Assembly: GCA_950106755.1 (NCBI GenBank)
Contig: OX467083.1
Location: 25,167,029 to 25,231,028, forward strand
Reading direction: 5' to 3'
DNA length: 64,000 bases
From: Climacium dendroides
Lineage: Eukaryota > Streptophyta > Bryopsida > Hypnales > Climaciaceae
Below, piece after piece: positions 1 to 14,853 of this stretch. Position 1 is the stretch's first letter, and each line of letters starts with the position of its first letter. The notes below the pieces were generated by a model. It did not search any database. It had not been told where the DNA came from and saw nothing but the letters and a program-made list of their open reading frames with translations. A program made the position numbers and the translations under genes.

Positions 1-3000
1 ACTGAGCAATTGCTTTTGGATCCTTGGCAACCAGGTTGTGCTCAAACAGAAACTTAATTCCATTCGAGGGCTTAAGGTTAAACTGTTCAAGCGAACAACT
101 TGTTAAAAGACAAAATGGTAGTCAACAGACCAGCTGCATAAGATTAAACGAAAATGAAGAAATAGCGGCTATGAAGACAACTAAGCAAAACCTCATGTTC
201 CTAACCCTATGACTGCCCATCTCGCAGACCGGCTCAACATTTTGCTCTGAACAGACCGGTAAATAATTTTTGTTCTCAACAGTAGGAGCGCTCTCATAAG
301 ATGCGATCAAACAATGCTGACTTCGTAACTGGCAATACACGTCAACATCTTGTGACACCCATGAGGGGAAGTACCTTAGCAATGGCAGTCTCCATTGTGA
401 CCTTCAAAGCTTTTGCTTTCTCAAACTCATCTGCCTGGGTTACAGGCTTGGTATCATCCTTGACTTCCAAATCAGTACCATCAGCATTCGCCCCACCAGC
501 ATGAACCTCAAGCTCAGGTACCGAAAGGTCAGGAAATACAGGCCCATTTCCTCTCTGCTTAGAGGTCCATATTCCGAGGGACCTTAGAACACCTACCAGA
601 CACTGCAAGCAACAGAGAAAAGTGCTAAACATAAGACATCAAGTAAACAATGAACAGCATGTTTGGTGCTATGGAAACGAAAAAACCCGTGCATGAATAA
701 TAGCCACATTGAATGGAAAAGAAAGAAAATACACCTCCACATGACCTCCACACATGCATGACTTACTTGAAGGGCTGAAGACTTGAGCGCGATGTTTTGT
801 GAGGCATTAGCAGCGTAAGGGTCCCCGTTTGGTGATCCTTGGGCAAGTCGCGATAAAGAATTAACCTTCACAAGCGTAGAGAAATTAAATAAAAATAAAA
901 GTCAGACCTAAGGTAAGGTCTCTATTCGTCAAGAAGGGAAATTGAGAAAATGGACCATCAAGATAACAAACACACTTTGCTCCCCTAAACACTGAATTTT
1001 CTACATCCAACAAACGAGCAATTGAACAGTGCATACCATGCGTTCAAATAGGTTTGTAGCATCCAGATCACAATCGTAGTTTACAAAAATATCTGCAAGC
1101 ATCTGAGGATCATTGCAAGCTTTTTCAAGCATCCTGCAATGCAACGCAAGTGTGATCAGCTTGAACAACAGGAATATAAGCAACTTGAACTTTGTCCACA
1201 ATATATAAGATCTGAAGAGGCACAAGATTATCAAACTATTGAACACGAAATAAGACAGAAATCATTTAAACGGCTGAATGAGAGAACTGGCAAGTTCAGA
1301 ATATGTGCACAAAAATAATTCTCCAAACTAGCTGATTGATGAGATAGGATCATACTTCAGGACTGCTGTGCGCTGATGAAGAGGGCAGTCGGTCTCTAAG
1401 GACCGTAAGACAATCAAATTGAAGAAAATTCCCAACTCCACCTGCGCAAAGAGTAGAAACCATCAGAGCCAATATAATAGAACATACTCCGTAGTAAAGT
1501 ACGAAATTTGACAGCGTCTCATAGGACACGCACAATGTGAAAGTTTGATGAAGTTAAATTTGTAATGGACTTTCATGTACCGAACAAGCACAAATGGTCC
1601 ACAGAACTCATGAAAATGACTAACTGTCAAGATGTGAGAATGAAGAAGTGTCCATAGTTTATAAATGAAAAGAAAGAACAAATCGCCAGTAAGGTAGCGA
1701 ATACTATTCCATAGTTTGTTAAACTTAATCTCAACAGAGTGTATACCAGTACTCACCTTGAGACTCTCCCTGTACCGTTGCAACATTATCAGAAAGATGT
1801 TCACTGCGAGCTGCCAGTAGATAAAACACAAAATCAACGATTCTGAAGCTTCCTCAGGCAAAAAACTGTTCTGATTATGCAAGGTTTAATTTCATCCAAG
1901 AAATCTTTAGTGCAAGACCCTGGTACATCAACATCAGCAGCCAAGATGATGCCAGATTCCACGGCCTTGCTTCATCTCCAGCTTGTGTCTCTGAGTACTG
2001 CTAGGAAATAAGCAATCGAACCTTAAGCCAATCTATCGAAGGAGGGATCTAAGTATCACTAAATTCATACCAATGACTAAATGTCTATAAAAGACAATAA
2101 ACTCAAATACCAACCTGAAAAACAGCCGAAGTTGGAGAAACGCAAGACCTCAACAATGCATAGCATAGGTAAGCTTTCACAAGATCCATAAATGGGAAGT
2201 TTGCGGTGAAAGCATGATTTACACTTTCCAGACATCCCTGCAGAGTGAACGAGAGCTGTTTTCAGCATATGGTAACGAAGAATCCAAATGATATCACCAA
2301 AGCTAGAAAAGACCTTCCCACAGATAGTCGTAAAGGGGGAGAGATGACTCGAGGTCATTAAATATAATATGGTAAGTATCGATAACAAGCCACAGATAAA
2401 GAAATACTGCATATCATAAGTATTTTCGAATGAATATTGGACCATTGATCATATCTGAGTCAAGGCTTGCCCGTCATTGGAACTTATATTATCCGAATTA
2501 TAGTAGGAAGCAGACCTGAAGCAATTCCAGTGAAAGTAACTTGGTCCTACTCAGAAGGTCATCACTTCCATCCTTCATGGCCATCTGCATATTGATCATC
2601 AGAACAGTTAGACAAATATAGACACAACTACGACTGCACCAAACTATATAAATTAGAGAAGAGAAGATAACGGAAGGATGGGCTTACTTTGCAGATGGTA
2701 CGGAGAACAAGAAGAGCATCTTTCTGGCCCAAAGTTAAAAGATCTAGGTCCCTCCCGCTGTTAAAACCCAGAACATGCACACAAAATCAACCAATCATTA
2801 ACATAATCTTACTGAAGAAACAGAGATAAAAAATATAACTAAATACAGAACAGCATTAAAAAGTCGTAGTCTTGTGCAAAGTGCTCTACGTCATTTTCGC
2901 TCTTGACGAGAAAATCGTAGAGTACGTACTCATGGTTCTTTATCGCACCCTCGGGCGTTACAGCTTTGTCTAAAGCAGCTTCAATGCCCTACAAAGTTAC

Positions 3001-6000
3001 AGCAAGAGACACCCGCAATGAGGCATACTCTCGGGCATAATTCAAGAATTGAATAATAACAAAATACAGTAATAGCAACGTATGCTGTAGAAGCACTCTA
3101 GAAATGCAACATGCTCATTCTCATTTCATCCAAAAATACATGTACGTAGCACACCCTCTCATCGGAGATAATATTGATACATGATATTGACAATTCCAAG
3201 ATAAATTGCAAGAGGATATCATAAAGTACTATAACCAATAATTTCAGGTGCATCAACGTTATTTACAGACCTTCAGATCCGATTCACTAGCCAGATGTTG
3301 GAACTCTGTAATTGGGACTGGTGGAGGGGTACTTGGAGTGGTTCGAGGCGATTGAAGAGGCATTTCCATAGTCTCCCCGGTAGCGGCATTCCTTGCTTCC
3401 CCTGTCTCCGGGTCTATGACGATTGTCTGTAGTCTACTGTACGCACTTGGAGTCTTCTGCAGACCTGCTGTACTCTGCCCATCTTCATGAGCACCATTTC
3501 CATTGGATGACGGAAATTGACCTTGACTGCTTGAACTACTTGCATGTGCTTCATCAGGTGATTGCGCATGACCATTGTTACCAGCCTGCAGAAAGTCCAA
3601 CTCGTTAGCAAGCAGAAAAAAAGGAGGGTAGGGAAATATAATCTTTAATATGGGGACATGCAACTAGCAGAATCACAGAATCACAAAATTGCTAATGTTG
3701 AAGTGTCAATATCATAACCTCAGGAAACATTCACCTAGAGTCTAGAACTTGACCTAAGTCCTGACTGACAAACAATTAGACGAGTGCCACCAATTACCTC
3801 TACATCCGACTCCATTCGTCTCAGTACAATGTTGATCATTTGTGTCAGAGTTGCCTTTGCCGTTGCCTGATTCACAGGATTCTTACTGCAACCAATTTTC
3901 ATCGAAACCATCATTAGATCCACATAATCACATAAATATCCACCTTAAGAAATGAAATGGTATACATAACCGTCTATGCTTACCATACTAAGAAATCTGG
4001 GAATCAATTTTAGGATCTACGAGCCACTCGCTAGCAGACAAATTTGAGTACAGTGAGCTCCACTATATACAAAGCATTTTAGTAACCAACCTGCTTAAAA
4101 CGATATTGTAGCAAGTTCGAACAGCAGTCAACAGGCATTCTCCATGCACTGCCATTTCAGAACAAATAAAATCCAATTAGCATCAAGCAACATAGAACGT
4201 CGTTTACAAGATCAAAAAGGAATTCGGGTAAATATTACCAAACGGATACTTTCGCTCGAGAGGAGAATGACAAGCGAACAAGTGCCCTCGGAGTGAGGCT
4301 AGTTCAGCACTTTAGTGACGAATTGTTCATTTATTTGGATGAAAGCTTTTCATCATGTTTATCTAATAAATTTGAAGAATTTCATTACTAGTTGCAGAAT
4401 GCATTGAAAATAAGTGTTGGAAATATCATGGCAATGCGCTTTATTTGTTGCTCCAAGGTCAGAGTTCTGATTTTTCAAAGTTGATCCTAAAGACTGAGAG
4501 ATGTTGCATATTCTCAAATTTCTACTCTTAATTATATTTAATGACGAACGAGGGTCACTGCTAGGGTACCTTGAAAAGAAGGCGAAGCAACGGCCGTCAA
4601 GAGCACCTTAATGACTTGGAGAACCAAACTGCACCAGTTTAAACTCCACCAGTTAACAAAAAGTAAATGTCCTCCACGAGACTCACCTATTCATGATACC
4701 CAATCTAAGTTTCCTAAGACCTGTATTGGGAACATAAATATTATTAAGGTATCATAGACAAATGAGAACTTAAGGGATCCATGGCCCCAAATTGGAAATT
4801 CCTACAAGTCCAGGAGACATTCAGGATTAAATGCACGAAGTGACGTACTTCAATGCAATCTCAAAGATTTAATTAAACAAAAGCAGAACATCCTACAGTT
4901 TCCACGACACACAACATACATAGTGTATCGTATGATTAGGCAGCCTCACACATCAACAATCACAAGAAGTGGAGACAAATCTTACCTATCAGGTGCGGTT
5001 GTGTCCGCAGATGCACAGACCATGTTGAAAATTTCAGTTGCCACCTTTGCATTTCTTCCTCCATCAACACCAGCTTCTCCTTCTAGATGCCCATATGATA
5101 TAAGTTTCTACATATTTTGTACCCACGGGTTGGTCAGTTTCCACTGAACCTTCCTCTAAGATAAAGCAAAAGCTGAAAACCATGACATTGGTTTGGCTAC
5201 GGTACAAGGCCAAAAGAGCCTGCAGCAACATGTTTGGCTCTCCGTAAACAAAATGTGCTTAGTAGCCTAAGCAAGAAAGATGAAAGGTACATCAAATGAT
5301 AGAAAGAATGCGACAAACACTCTTTCAATTAAGTAAAAATCAGTCTTTGCGATATCTTACGTTTACACAAGAACATACTAGAGTCAAAAAGTGACGAGAG
5401 AAAATAACTGAAGGTGTCCATCACAAAAACTGATTGGCTAGCAACAATAACATAAAAAAACTGACGAAACCCTAGAAAAGACACTGAACCGCTCACTAAA
5501 AGCAGTCCTGTTCAGAAGAATTTTTTTTCTGGACTGCAGTTGACATCACACGGCTCGCAATTATTACAATGTAAAAGAACTAGATCAGGAAACTAGCGCT
5601 GCTAAAATACAGTCAACAACGAGCCAAATCATGTGCCCATATACTAGACGTAAGGTCCAAACAATAGTGTAAACCTGTAGAGAAGTACAACTCTTGTCTT
5701 TTAGACATTTGTCCATTCAATTTACCCTGTGGATAGAGCACTCTATGACTCCCAATCTCAGACTACAAAATCGTCACCAGAAAACAATTGATAATCTCAG
5801 TTGCACGATCCACGGTACACAGACGAGTACAATGGTAGCAAGCGTTTGTACAGGCAGAACAATCTTACATGTAGACAGTCCAGAGCAGGTTCTACTAGCT
5901 TAGACTGCTTCGTCTCAAAAGCCAGCCGCAAGGGCAGGATCACCAGATCAGCTTCTGAGCCTTCAAGAGTATGGCCGGCCTCAGCCAAAGTTGCAGCAGC

Positions 6001-7369
6001 TGCCTGACCAGTACTTGGCTTAGCTGGGGATGTCACTGGGCTTGCATCCACAGACTTAACGTCTGCCTCTGCTTCTGCTTCCGTAGGACTCGATGGATCG
6101 CCCTCTGATTCAGAATCTCGGACTACAGATCTGGCTCCAGAACTAACATATCAGCAGATGAACCGCAATAATATTTCTCAGTCGATCTTAAATAACATGA
6201 CTGCAATGGCTCTGCCCTCTGCCCTGACTGATGGTCATTAATTTATGTCCAGGACACCATTTCCACAGACTACTTCGAACTAGGGTTTATTCAAAACATT
6301 GAAGATATACGTCACGACGCTGTAAAATTGACAGACGAATTCTTAGACAACCATCCACTTCGCTTAAATCATACTGAAGATACAGTGCACCACAGAGCTG
6401 TATCAGAGAGACAATCGATGCCATTTGGAAAGTGCCTCGTCTTGCCAGTGCCCTTCTCATGAATCCTACTCACATGAGATGCTCGGCAGTATACATCAAA
6501 GCCAATAACAATCTGCTAAAAAATTGCACCTTCATCTTCTCAATTTTCCCATGTACTTTGACCTGCTGCTCGGTGAACTTTAACTGGATAAAAAGGAGTA
6601 ATGAAGTTAAAACAAGAAGGAACTTAAATGAGGATCACAGAAACATACATTTCATCTCGGAAAACTGGCTCTTCGTGGTGCTCAGGCGGTGGCGACACGG
6701 GTCTCCTCTCTGCCATAATACAAGAAAATCCGAATTTAGAAACCAATTTGAGAAACCAGCCTCTGAGGCTACAACCTCTAATCCTCGCAAGCTGTCCAAG
6801 GCTGTCGATACTTTTCACTTCTTGAAATGACCGTAGCTTGTGATGTCTCCTCTTTCCAATAAATGAGCGCGACGCATATCACATCCCTTCGAAATATTTT
6901 CAAACATTCACTCATTCCCATTACGATACAGCCATCCCCTGCTGGTTTGTGATTGATTGGAGAGTCCACCAGTCAACGGATCGGAAAGGCTAGAGGCCAT
7001 GGTGAGCATTGCGAAACAAAACTAAGCCATTTCCACTCCCGCCTGATCACCGGATTCATCAAAGCAAGGTGGGAATCCCGAAACCCCACCCTAGCGCAAT
7101 GCAGATCAGTTCCTACCAGATCCGCAACTTCAGAAGCTCAGCTGGAGATTCTCCAATCTCAATTCCAACCAAAGCAGTATCCGTCCAACTCCGTAGCGCC
7201 CAACCTCATAGACACAAACCAAAAAAGACAAAAAACTTGGATCGCCACGGAAAACCTCACCTAAGTACGCCTTGAGAGCAGTTTGCAAGGTGCCATACTT
7301 GCGGCCCGTGGAATCCTTGAGCATGCGCTCGAACGCACGCGTCACGAAGGCGCCCCCAGCCTCCGCCAT
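1..7369 (-). CDS. BIG5: BIG5/BEN1-like ARF guanine-nucleotide exchange factor, N-terminal part (partial, 18 exons)
   Basis: Large Sec7-family GEF that activates ARF GTPases in trans-Golgi/early-endosome traffic; the family is the plant BIG group and the closest remembered match is Arabidopsis BIG5. Exons, in transcript order: 7369-7261, 6709-6649, 6130-5869, 5107-4986, 4628-4570, 4148-4091, 3885-3798, 3585-3271, 2988-2930, 2757-2688, 2584-2516, 2237-2115, 1810-1757, 1441-1356, 1133-1037, 865-767, 602-375, 82-1. All join in frame with GT-AG introns, giving about 680 residues before the window edge. Recognisable pieces are the start [33 protein letters not shown] (DCB domain), [40 protein letters not shown] (HUS domain) and [17 protein letters not shown] just before Sec7. 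The catalytic Sec7 domain lies off the left end. Exon 8 encodes a low-complexity Ser/Gly/Pro linker. The start is the ATG matching the family N-terminus. In exon 2 and at the exon 3 acceptor the boundaries rest on frame alone. Confidence 0.93.
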
Positions 7370-8640
7370 GGCTGCAACCTTCCCTGCGCTCAATCAAGCG
7401 ACAACTCTCATAACCCTGAACTACCAAAGGTCTCCACCACGGGCATGCGAGCTCCAAATGCTCTACTACGCGAGCAGCAACTAACCCTAAAATCGACCTG
7501 CTCGCTCGCTACTGCTGCCAATCTGCAGTTTCACGCGGTCGCAACCATCAAGCAAACCTCTCCCCAACACTGCACATTGAGGGAGCCAGCCCGAGGGAGG
7601 CCCGCCATAGCCATTTGCCAAGCAAGAGTCCCATCGTCCCAATCCACATCCTGAACCATGTCCTCAACCGTCACCCACCCAATACCGGGAGCTTGAAGTG
7701 CTCTTACTGGTGTCACGGCACCTCAATTAAGACCTCTTTATTTGGCAACTTCAACATCAAATTTTTCGTTAGGAAAAGAAATTTCAAAATAATGTTTAGA
7801 AAACAATTGGATTGAATACCAAAAGGGAATGGAGAATCAATGGAATTCTCAAAATGTGTAGAAATTCAAAAAGGATGATAAGAAAATCGTTTGTATTGGA
7901 TATTGACATGATCTAAGTTGTGCCATGGATGGATACAAATTATCTTGGGAGACCAAGGCTACAAGAAATATTCTTGAAATCCATCATTAGGGAAAAAAAT
8001 GAGTCCTCAAATGGGCTACTTCGCAATGAGAATTCCCTTGAAGTGGAATTCATAAGCCCTTCTGACCATTGTTTATCATCAATGATGAATAGTGGCCACA
8101 TTAAAAATATTTTTAAAATATTATAATATTATAATTTAAAATTATTTAAAATATTTAAAATAAAATAATAATAATTTCAAAATAGCAATCTAATGTGCAC
8201 TCATGCTACATTAGATTCAAAATTCTTATAATTTTGTATTATTTTAATATTAAATTTTCAATATTCTTAAATTATTAAAGTGAATTGTCTTGCTCTAATC
8301 AAGCCCTCTAGTTTGATGGCCAAATTTTTTTTTTAGCCACCATTCCTTGTAGTTCCTGTAGTCTAGCTCTTTCACTTTTTATAGAACTTTTTCGATTTTT
8401 TATGACATTTCATACATTATTTATATATATATATTAGAATTTTAGTGTAAAAGTAGCTTCTAAATGCATTAAAGTGTCCAAAAAGTAAAAAGATACTTTA
8501 GTAAGTAGCTACAAACTAATAGAAAAGGGCAAAAATGCAAAGAAAAAGTTAAAGTAAAAGTTATAGAAAGAAAAAGATAAAAAAATTAAAGAAAAAGGAG
8601 AAAGATAAGGAAAAAGACAGAGAAAAGGAAAAGACAAGGA
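7370..8640. other. BIG5 upstream region, then AT-rich spacer
   Basis: The first 350 bases beyond the BIG5 start are moderately GC-rich and presumably hold its promoter and 5' UTR. From about 7730 the composition drops sharply to AT-rich DNA, with A/T runs at 8100-8280. I found no second gene: the open frames here are short and resemble nothing I know. Confidence 0.5.
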
Positions 8641-9830
8641 ATCTAGGGTTTCCGGAGGTGCACAGAGAAGTCACGCCGATTGCGAGCGTTACACCCGTTC
8701 TGATCACCCCTGGGAATTCACAATTAAATTCCTTTCCTTCTCTCACTCTCGCTCTCTCTCCATACTATTCATATTTTTTGTCTCAATAGTGCGTTACCTG
8801 TGCGTTTTCCTTGCGCGTGTAATTTTAGTACTTACAATATATATATTAGATTTGTGTCACTGTGCAATCATGTAAAAATTTGTGTCTCAATGCTGAATCT
8901 GGTTTTGAGGTTTGAGTGTCTTCTGAATTCGGTTTGAGAAATTTGTTTCTGGATTCGTGTTTTCTTTTCTTTTTGAAATTGGAGAAGCGGAAAGAGAGGC
9001 CGGGATCAATCGGTGCACTGGTGGATTTGTTTGGAGTTTGAAGGGACTGATTGTGAAGTTCGGATCGATTGCTTGTCCGTGTTAATTTGGTTGTGGGTGA
9101 GTTGCGGCAGTCAGATTTGGAAACGACGGCACCCCAGTAGCGATCAGAAGGATTGGTTGAGATCACGGTGAGTTGGACTTCACCGAATTGGTGTTACAAG
9201 CTAATCAAAAATTGGAGTCACAGGAGGTGATTGACGTGGTTCTGGTCGCATAACTAGGCTGTGATCGTTTGATTAGTGCTGATACTCAATTGATCCAAAA
9301 TATCAAGGAACAAAAAAAATCAATTGTAAGATTCTCCATGAAATTCGTTCGATTTTGGAGCTGCAATTGAGTTAGGGATTCGGATTTACGGTGAAGACCA
9401 ACAATCGATTATTGAAGCAAAATTAAAAATTTTGGTAATCACAAGATCACCCAGGTTGAGAGAATTTGGTGAGGTTTCGGGAGAATTCGGGAGACATTGA
9501 ATTCCAATTCTCATTAGTAACTGATTGATCCGAGTAATCGGGCATTTACAGTGAAAATTTGTAAATCATGATGTTCTGACTAATTGATTGCCAAATTGAT
9601 AGCGAGAGAATTTGTCGAGGCGCAGACGGACACGGCTGAAGTAGGTTCCGACGCGACGCAGCTCGCAGACAGGCGCCTGCAGCGGATTCACCGGTCCGCC
9701 TCGACTTGCCGATACCCCCTCTCTGATTGATAACCGGCCCGGTTTTGCCGATTGATACCCGTGAGGAAACCAGTGAGGGTATCAACCGGGTAAGAGTCTT
9801 GGAGGGTATCAATCAGGGTATTGACCGGGT
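8641..9830. other. GC-richer, unassigned non-coding stretch
   Basis: This block is clearly richer in G+C than the AT-rich DNA on either side. It opens with an A/G-rich run followed by a C/T-rich tract (about 8735-8762), the sort of sequence seen in plant 5' leaders. Near 9720-9830 the motif GGGTATCAA with ACCGGGTA recurs several times. No open frame gives a recognisable protein on either strand. It could be a non-coding exon, a pseudogene or the end of a mobile element; I cannot decide. Confidence 0.35.
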
Positions 9831-12800
9831 ACCGCGGTCTTGGGTGTTTTAACCTAATCGTTCAATTAAAACAAATTTAAAATAAGGTCCAAATTTTTCG
9901 AACGGCCCTTTGGGCCGTATCACTAGTTTGGGTAGAGATTTTAAAATAGGTTTAAGAAGCCAATTTCAAAATTGCATATGCATATTTTAAGTGAAAATTT
10001 TGTATGGACTGTAGGTAGAGCATACTAATTGAAGTGTTCTGGCTCTATTGTCCTTGGTTGCTGCGTGTGATTGCAAATCTTTGTAAGCATATCCTAAACT
10101 TTTAAACTCTAAATCTTTTTGAAATATTAAAAAAAATGTATATTTGTACTATGTTCAAAGTACTATAGTGGACTGTACTAAAGTCTAAGTCTTGCATTGC
10201 ATCCATACATAAGTCAGTCCAACTTGACATATTGTCCAGATATATTGTCCTAAGCCCTAGAACACTAGATAGGACAGGGACATGCATGCTGAGTCTTTTA
10301 TCTTATAATGGACTGTTTCTTGGGGTATTTAGTGAGAATAAAAGTGAATTTTCATTCTATTTTCAAAACTCAAGTACATAAGTGACATTTTGAACACGCA
10401 ACACTGACCTTACATAGATCATTCCCTAGCGTTCGAACTCGGTAGTATTTGGGATTGGATTCCAAAAACCTAGCTACAGTTCCTATTGTCCATAAACTCA
10501 CGGCTCATTTTTTTCCTAATATATATTGGCTTATATTTGTATTTTAAGTCAAATGTAGTACAATTCATTAAAGTACGTGAAATTAGGTAGAAATACATAA
10601 TCAAGAAATGACTACATACACAAATTATAGTTCCATTACTTCCAAAAGATGACTAGCATAGCCTATAAGCATCTCAATATCCACTCATTGTTCTCACATC
10701 CTACAAAGAATAAATGTCATACTTAAGGAATGAAGTACAAATCAAAGGAAATGGATTCCACAATTAAGGAATAAAATCATCTCCAAAAGAATGGTACAAG
10801 GTCATTATCAACAATTCAATACACGCTTCTCGTTGTATGAACTAAACATGGTGATTTCAAACCCAATCATATATAATCAATTTATAGTATATTTACACTA
10901 TGTTCATTACAAAAGTAAAAGCATGGCCACACATACCAATAATTGACATGTCTATGCAATTAAAAAATTAGCAAGTGATCTGAAAATTCCTTCCACAGTC
11001 CACACCTTAACAATGATTAATATGTGAAATTATACCACTTTAACATCTTTGTGAATACAACATTTAATAAAATTTTCATAGTAATGTCTAAATAAATTAC
11101 AAATTTTATACAACACTTTCAATGATATTTCATAAGTTCATAAAAAAAATCAAGCCACTTACAATATTTCCGCACATTCAAATACAACTTTGTATCCTAA
11201 AACAATCTACACTACAAGAGGAAATGCATTCCATTGCCTTTAGAGGTTAATGCCTAAGCTTTAAGCAATCTATTGGTTACAATATGAAGGTTTTCTTTCA
11301 TAGGATCATATATTACTTTTATGAATGAGAAGTTATTTGGACAAAAATATTGCTTTGAATCATTCTATGCTTCATCCCAATGTGAATTTTGAAGTGCTTA
11401 ATCCCTAAAAGACTAAAAGACCACTTTGTGGGTTTTTTTTAGAAATAGGGCAACCTCTATTCAATTTACATTTAAGAATTTTTGCTTAAAACTTTTAGGA
11501 TGGCTCACAATCAACACTAAAAGAAACCCATGTTTTAAATGACCATTTTAAATGACATCCAATGTAACAAATTAAGTTTATATGTTACATTAGATATCCA
11601 ACGTAATATCTTAATGTCAATAGTAATGTCTAATGTAATATAAAAATATAGGTTGTTACAATAGATGTCAACTAAAATCCATCACCTAAAACATGAGGTT
11701 GTTCTAGTAATCATAATATTTTACACCTGAAGCTTTATTTAACATCATTCCAATAAAAATTGCAAAAGTTACAAGTTTTTATATTTCAAAGTCATAATGG
11801 GTAGCTAAAATTTTATTCAAAAAATAGAATAATTAATTTTCTTTGATTGAATAAATAGACACTTACACAAAAACATTTGAACCATTCTATTTGGACTAAT
11901 AAATGATACAAAAGTTATAAGGAATTTTATTCTATAGGCAATGAAAGTAGAAAAATATATGAAGTCATTTTCTAAGTTAAATTTTGAAAATTTTCAAGTA
12001 AAAATAAAGGATATATGTACATTCCTATCGAGAATGTTCACATTGTTAGAATTTATAATTCTCAATTATTTGTCAAAGTTCTTTGCAATTAAAATTTTTC
12101 TTTCATCAAGTACAACCTCTACTTTATGAATTTTAGTTGAAACATGAAATTCTTTTAGTTACATTTTTTCCCATGTACTTTCAAACCATTTTTCAACATT
12201 TTGAGTAAAGCTCTCAAATTAAAGGATTCTTATTGTTTTTTCTAAAAAATTTAAAAGACAAAACTTCACCTTTGGGAAGGCCCATGAAGACCTAGTTAGT
12301 TAAGGTTAGGTGAATTGATCTTGCAATTAGTGAAGGTTTTCACTTTAAAAGTTTAAAATGATATGCTTAAAAAATTAACATAGGATTTAATGATTTATTA
12401 AAGAAACGATATACTAGGCGAAGATTTTAACCTTGTGTTGAAAGTTGTCTGAAGCACTTTTGGACCTCAAATCCACTGAACTTTGGGGATTAAAGATAAA
12501 AAAACAATAATTGATGATCTACAATATTAATATGATGGCTTTAACTTCCAAATTAAATTTGTTATTTAATAATAATGATTGGTGCAATTATTTATAATAT
12601 AGATAAGTATTGGAGTAATTACATTGTATGATATCCTGTATTAGAAAAAAATTATATAGTTGAAAGAGATAATTGAAATAGTAAATGAAACCATTATGTG
12701 ATTTAAATCCATGTATGAAAAATATGCTCATGTATTTAAAAACGTATATTGATAGAATAATTTGACATACATTAATTTTCTAAAGTATAATTTTAAAACT

Positions 12801-14853
12801 TAAATTTAAATAAAATTTTCATATAGAATTTAGAATAGAATTTTTCCCAAAAATTGAAAATATAGTAAATACCAACATAATTCAGGGTATTCTGAGAGTA
12901 AAAATTCACGAGAGAAAGCTAATCTATTGTATAAACACAACCTTTGCCTTAAAAAGTGATAATAAGTAATCTAAATGAAAGCCACTATTCCTTCAAGTTG
13001 TGATTATTATTTTATTAATGATTAATAATCATTAAAAAAAAAATGCATCTCAAAAAAGATGAATAATATTTTTATATCTATGTCATTTTTTGTAAACCTT
13101 TAATTAATCCATTAAGAATCAAGCAATCAAAATTTGGATTGACAAATGAATGCAAATATGCCCTATTATCCCTATACATATAAATACTTTTGTGTTTTAA
13201 TCCATTTTTATTCTTGTATAAAATCTCTAGCATTTTGTGTTGTATTATATTATTTTTAAAACATTCTTAAATATTTTATGTTTAAAAAACACAAAATATG
13301 TTTTAGTACAAAAGTTTGTTTTTTTTCAATTCAAAGAAATGAACTCTTAGTGAAAATATAATTTCAAATTTTCAATAAAGAAGTTAAAAATATAAAAAGC
13401 TACAATAACTAAAAATTAATATTTTTAAAGTTGAGTTAAATTGGAGGTGAAAACCAATAATATTTGATTTGCAATCAATTTTATAATGAAATTTTAACTT
13501 CAAGAGTTTTAATATTTATGAATAAATAATGTTTAGTGCAATGATGGTAGGTTCAACCATATCAATGTGATCTATGCTAGGTCATAGCATACAAATTTTG
13601 TTGAAAAATATCATTAGATTATTTATAACTTCCACTTTTAAATTCATTTGCATACTTTAAATTTTTTGAAATATCTATAGTTATGAAGGGACTGAAGTGG
13701 GATTTAAAAAAATAAACTCTTCATTTATGCCAATCCTCATAAAACTCCATTTTATAAATACCATGGATATTCCAAATTAAATATAGAAATTGAATTATAA
13801 AAATTTTAAAAAACATTTCAATATTTTTTTAAATGGTAGAATTTCATGAAATTGGCACATTGGGTGGATTTCTTAAGATTAGAGTAATTTTGACTGAACT
13901 TCATATATACTTCTCATAGATTTTAGAACTTGTATGCATGAGAAATTGAAAATCCCTATGTTTAAATACTTGACCCTTGAAATAACTACCGGTGGTTTAA
14001 ATTAGAGATTTATACTAACTTTTTAAATATATGGTCTTATAACAATCATTCAAACTCAATTAATACCTTGAGACTTCCAACAACTATATGGAATGTATAT
14101 AAAGTTCAATTGAACTTGATTACGTTAGGTTATACCTGAATGTTGTCTTCAACTCAACTATTTATATAGACCAAGTCAACTAGATGTATTTAAAGTTTGC
14201 TTACAAAATTCCAAATAAGCATATCCAAGAATACTTTTCTTCAATTCAATTGTCCATGAAGAGTATACTATACATTCTTGGTGTGTGTATATATATATAC
14301 ATCAAGTGTCTAAAAATACATGTCAAAGCATTGAAATTGTCTTCTTATTACCAACAATTATTACCAACAAGAATGAACAAAAAACTAAAATAAATAAGAT
14401 TAAAGACATCTAATGTTATTAAGTATGATCATATGCAATGCTTGAACCCCATAAGGCATACATCATGCACTTGAATGCACTCGGATGCTTATTTTATTTA
14501 TTAATTTGACAAATGAGAGACCCATGATTGCATCAATCCTTAAGCAACGAGCCGATCACTGTGAAAATCATATGTTTGAAACCTGTGTGAATTGTTGGCT
14601 TAAAAAAATGCAAAAGCACTCTTTGGAAGACAAACTTCTATACAAGACCTCCCCTTTTCATGCAAAATTCTGAGAACAAATAGTTGAATTTCTATCCTAT
14701 ACACAAAGATTCTCTATCATTCATGGACTAAAAAATGGCCACAACGTTGTTTATGGGTTAAAAAGAACTAAAGTTAAAATGAACTAAGGTTAAAAAGAAC
14801 TATGGGAACAACGGCCAAGCCTTGACAGCTGGACAACACGGATGCTTATTTGG
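9831..14853. other. AT-rich intergenic DNA
   Basis: Five kilobases of strongly AT-rich sequence with many stop codons in all frames. A small hairpin made of ATCCAATGTAACA and TGTTACATTAGAT lies at about 11564-11600. I see no gene, RNA gene or bounded mobile element here. Confidence 0.6.

Noticed and set aside
1921..2010. An additional BIG5 exon between exons 12 and 13
   Set aside because: An open stretch with an acceptor-like AG exists, but its translation does not match the family, and exon 12 joins exon 13 directly in frame to give [11 protein letters not shown].
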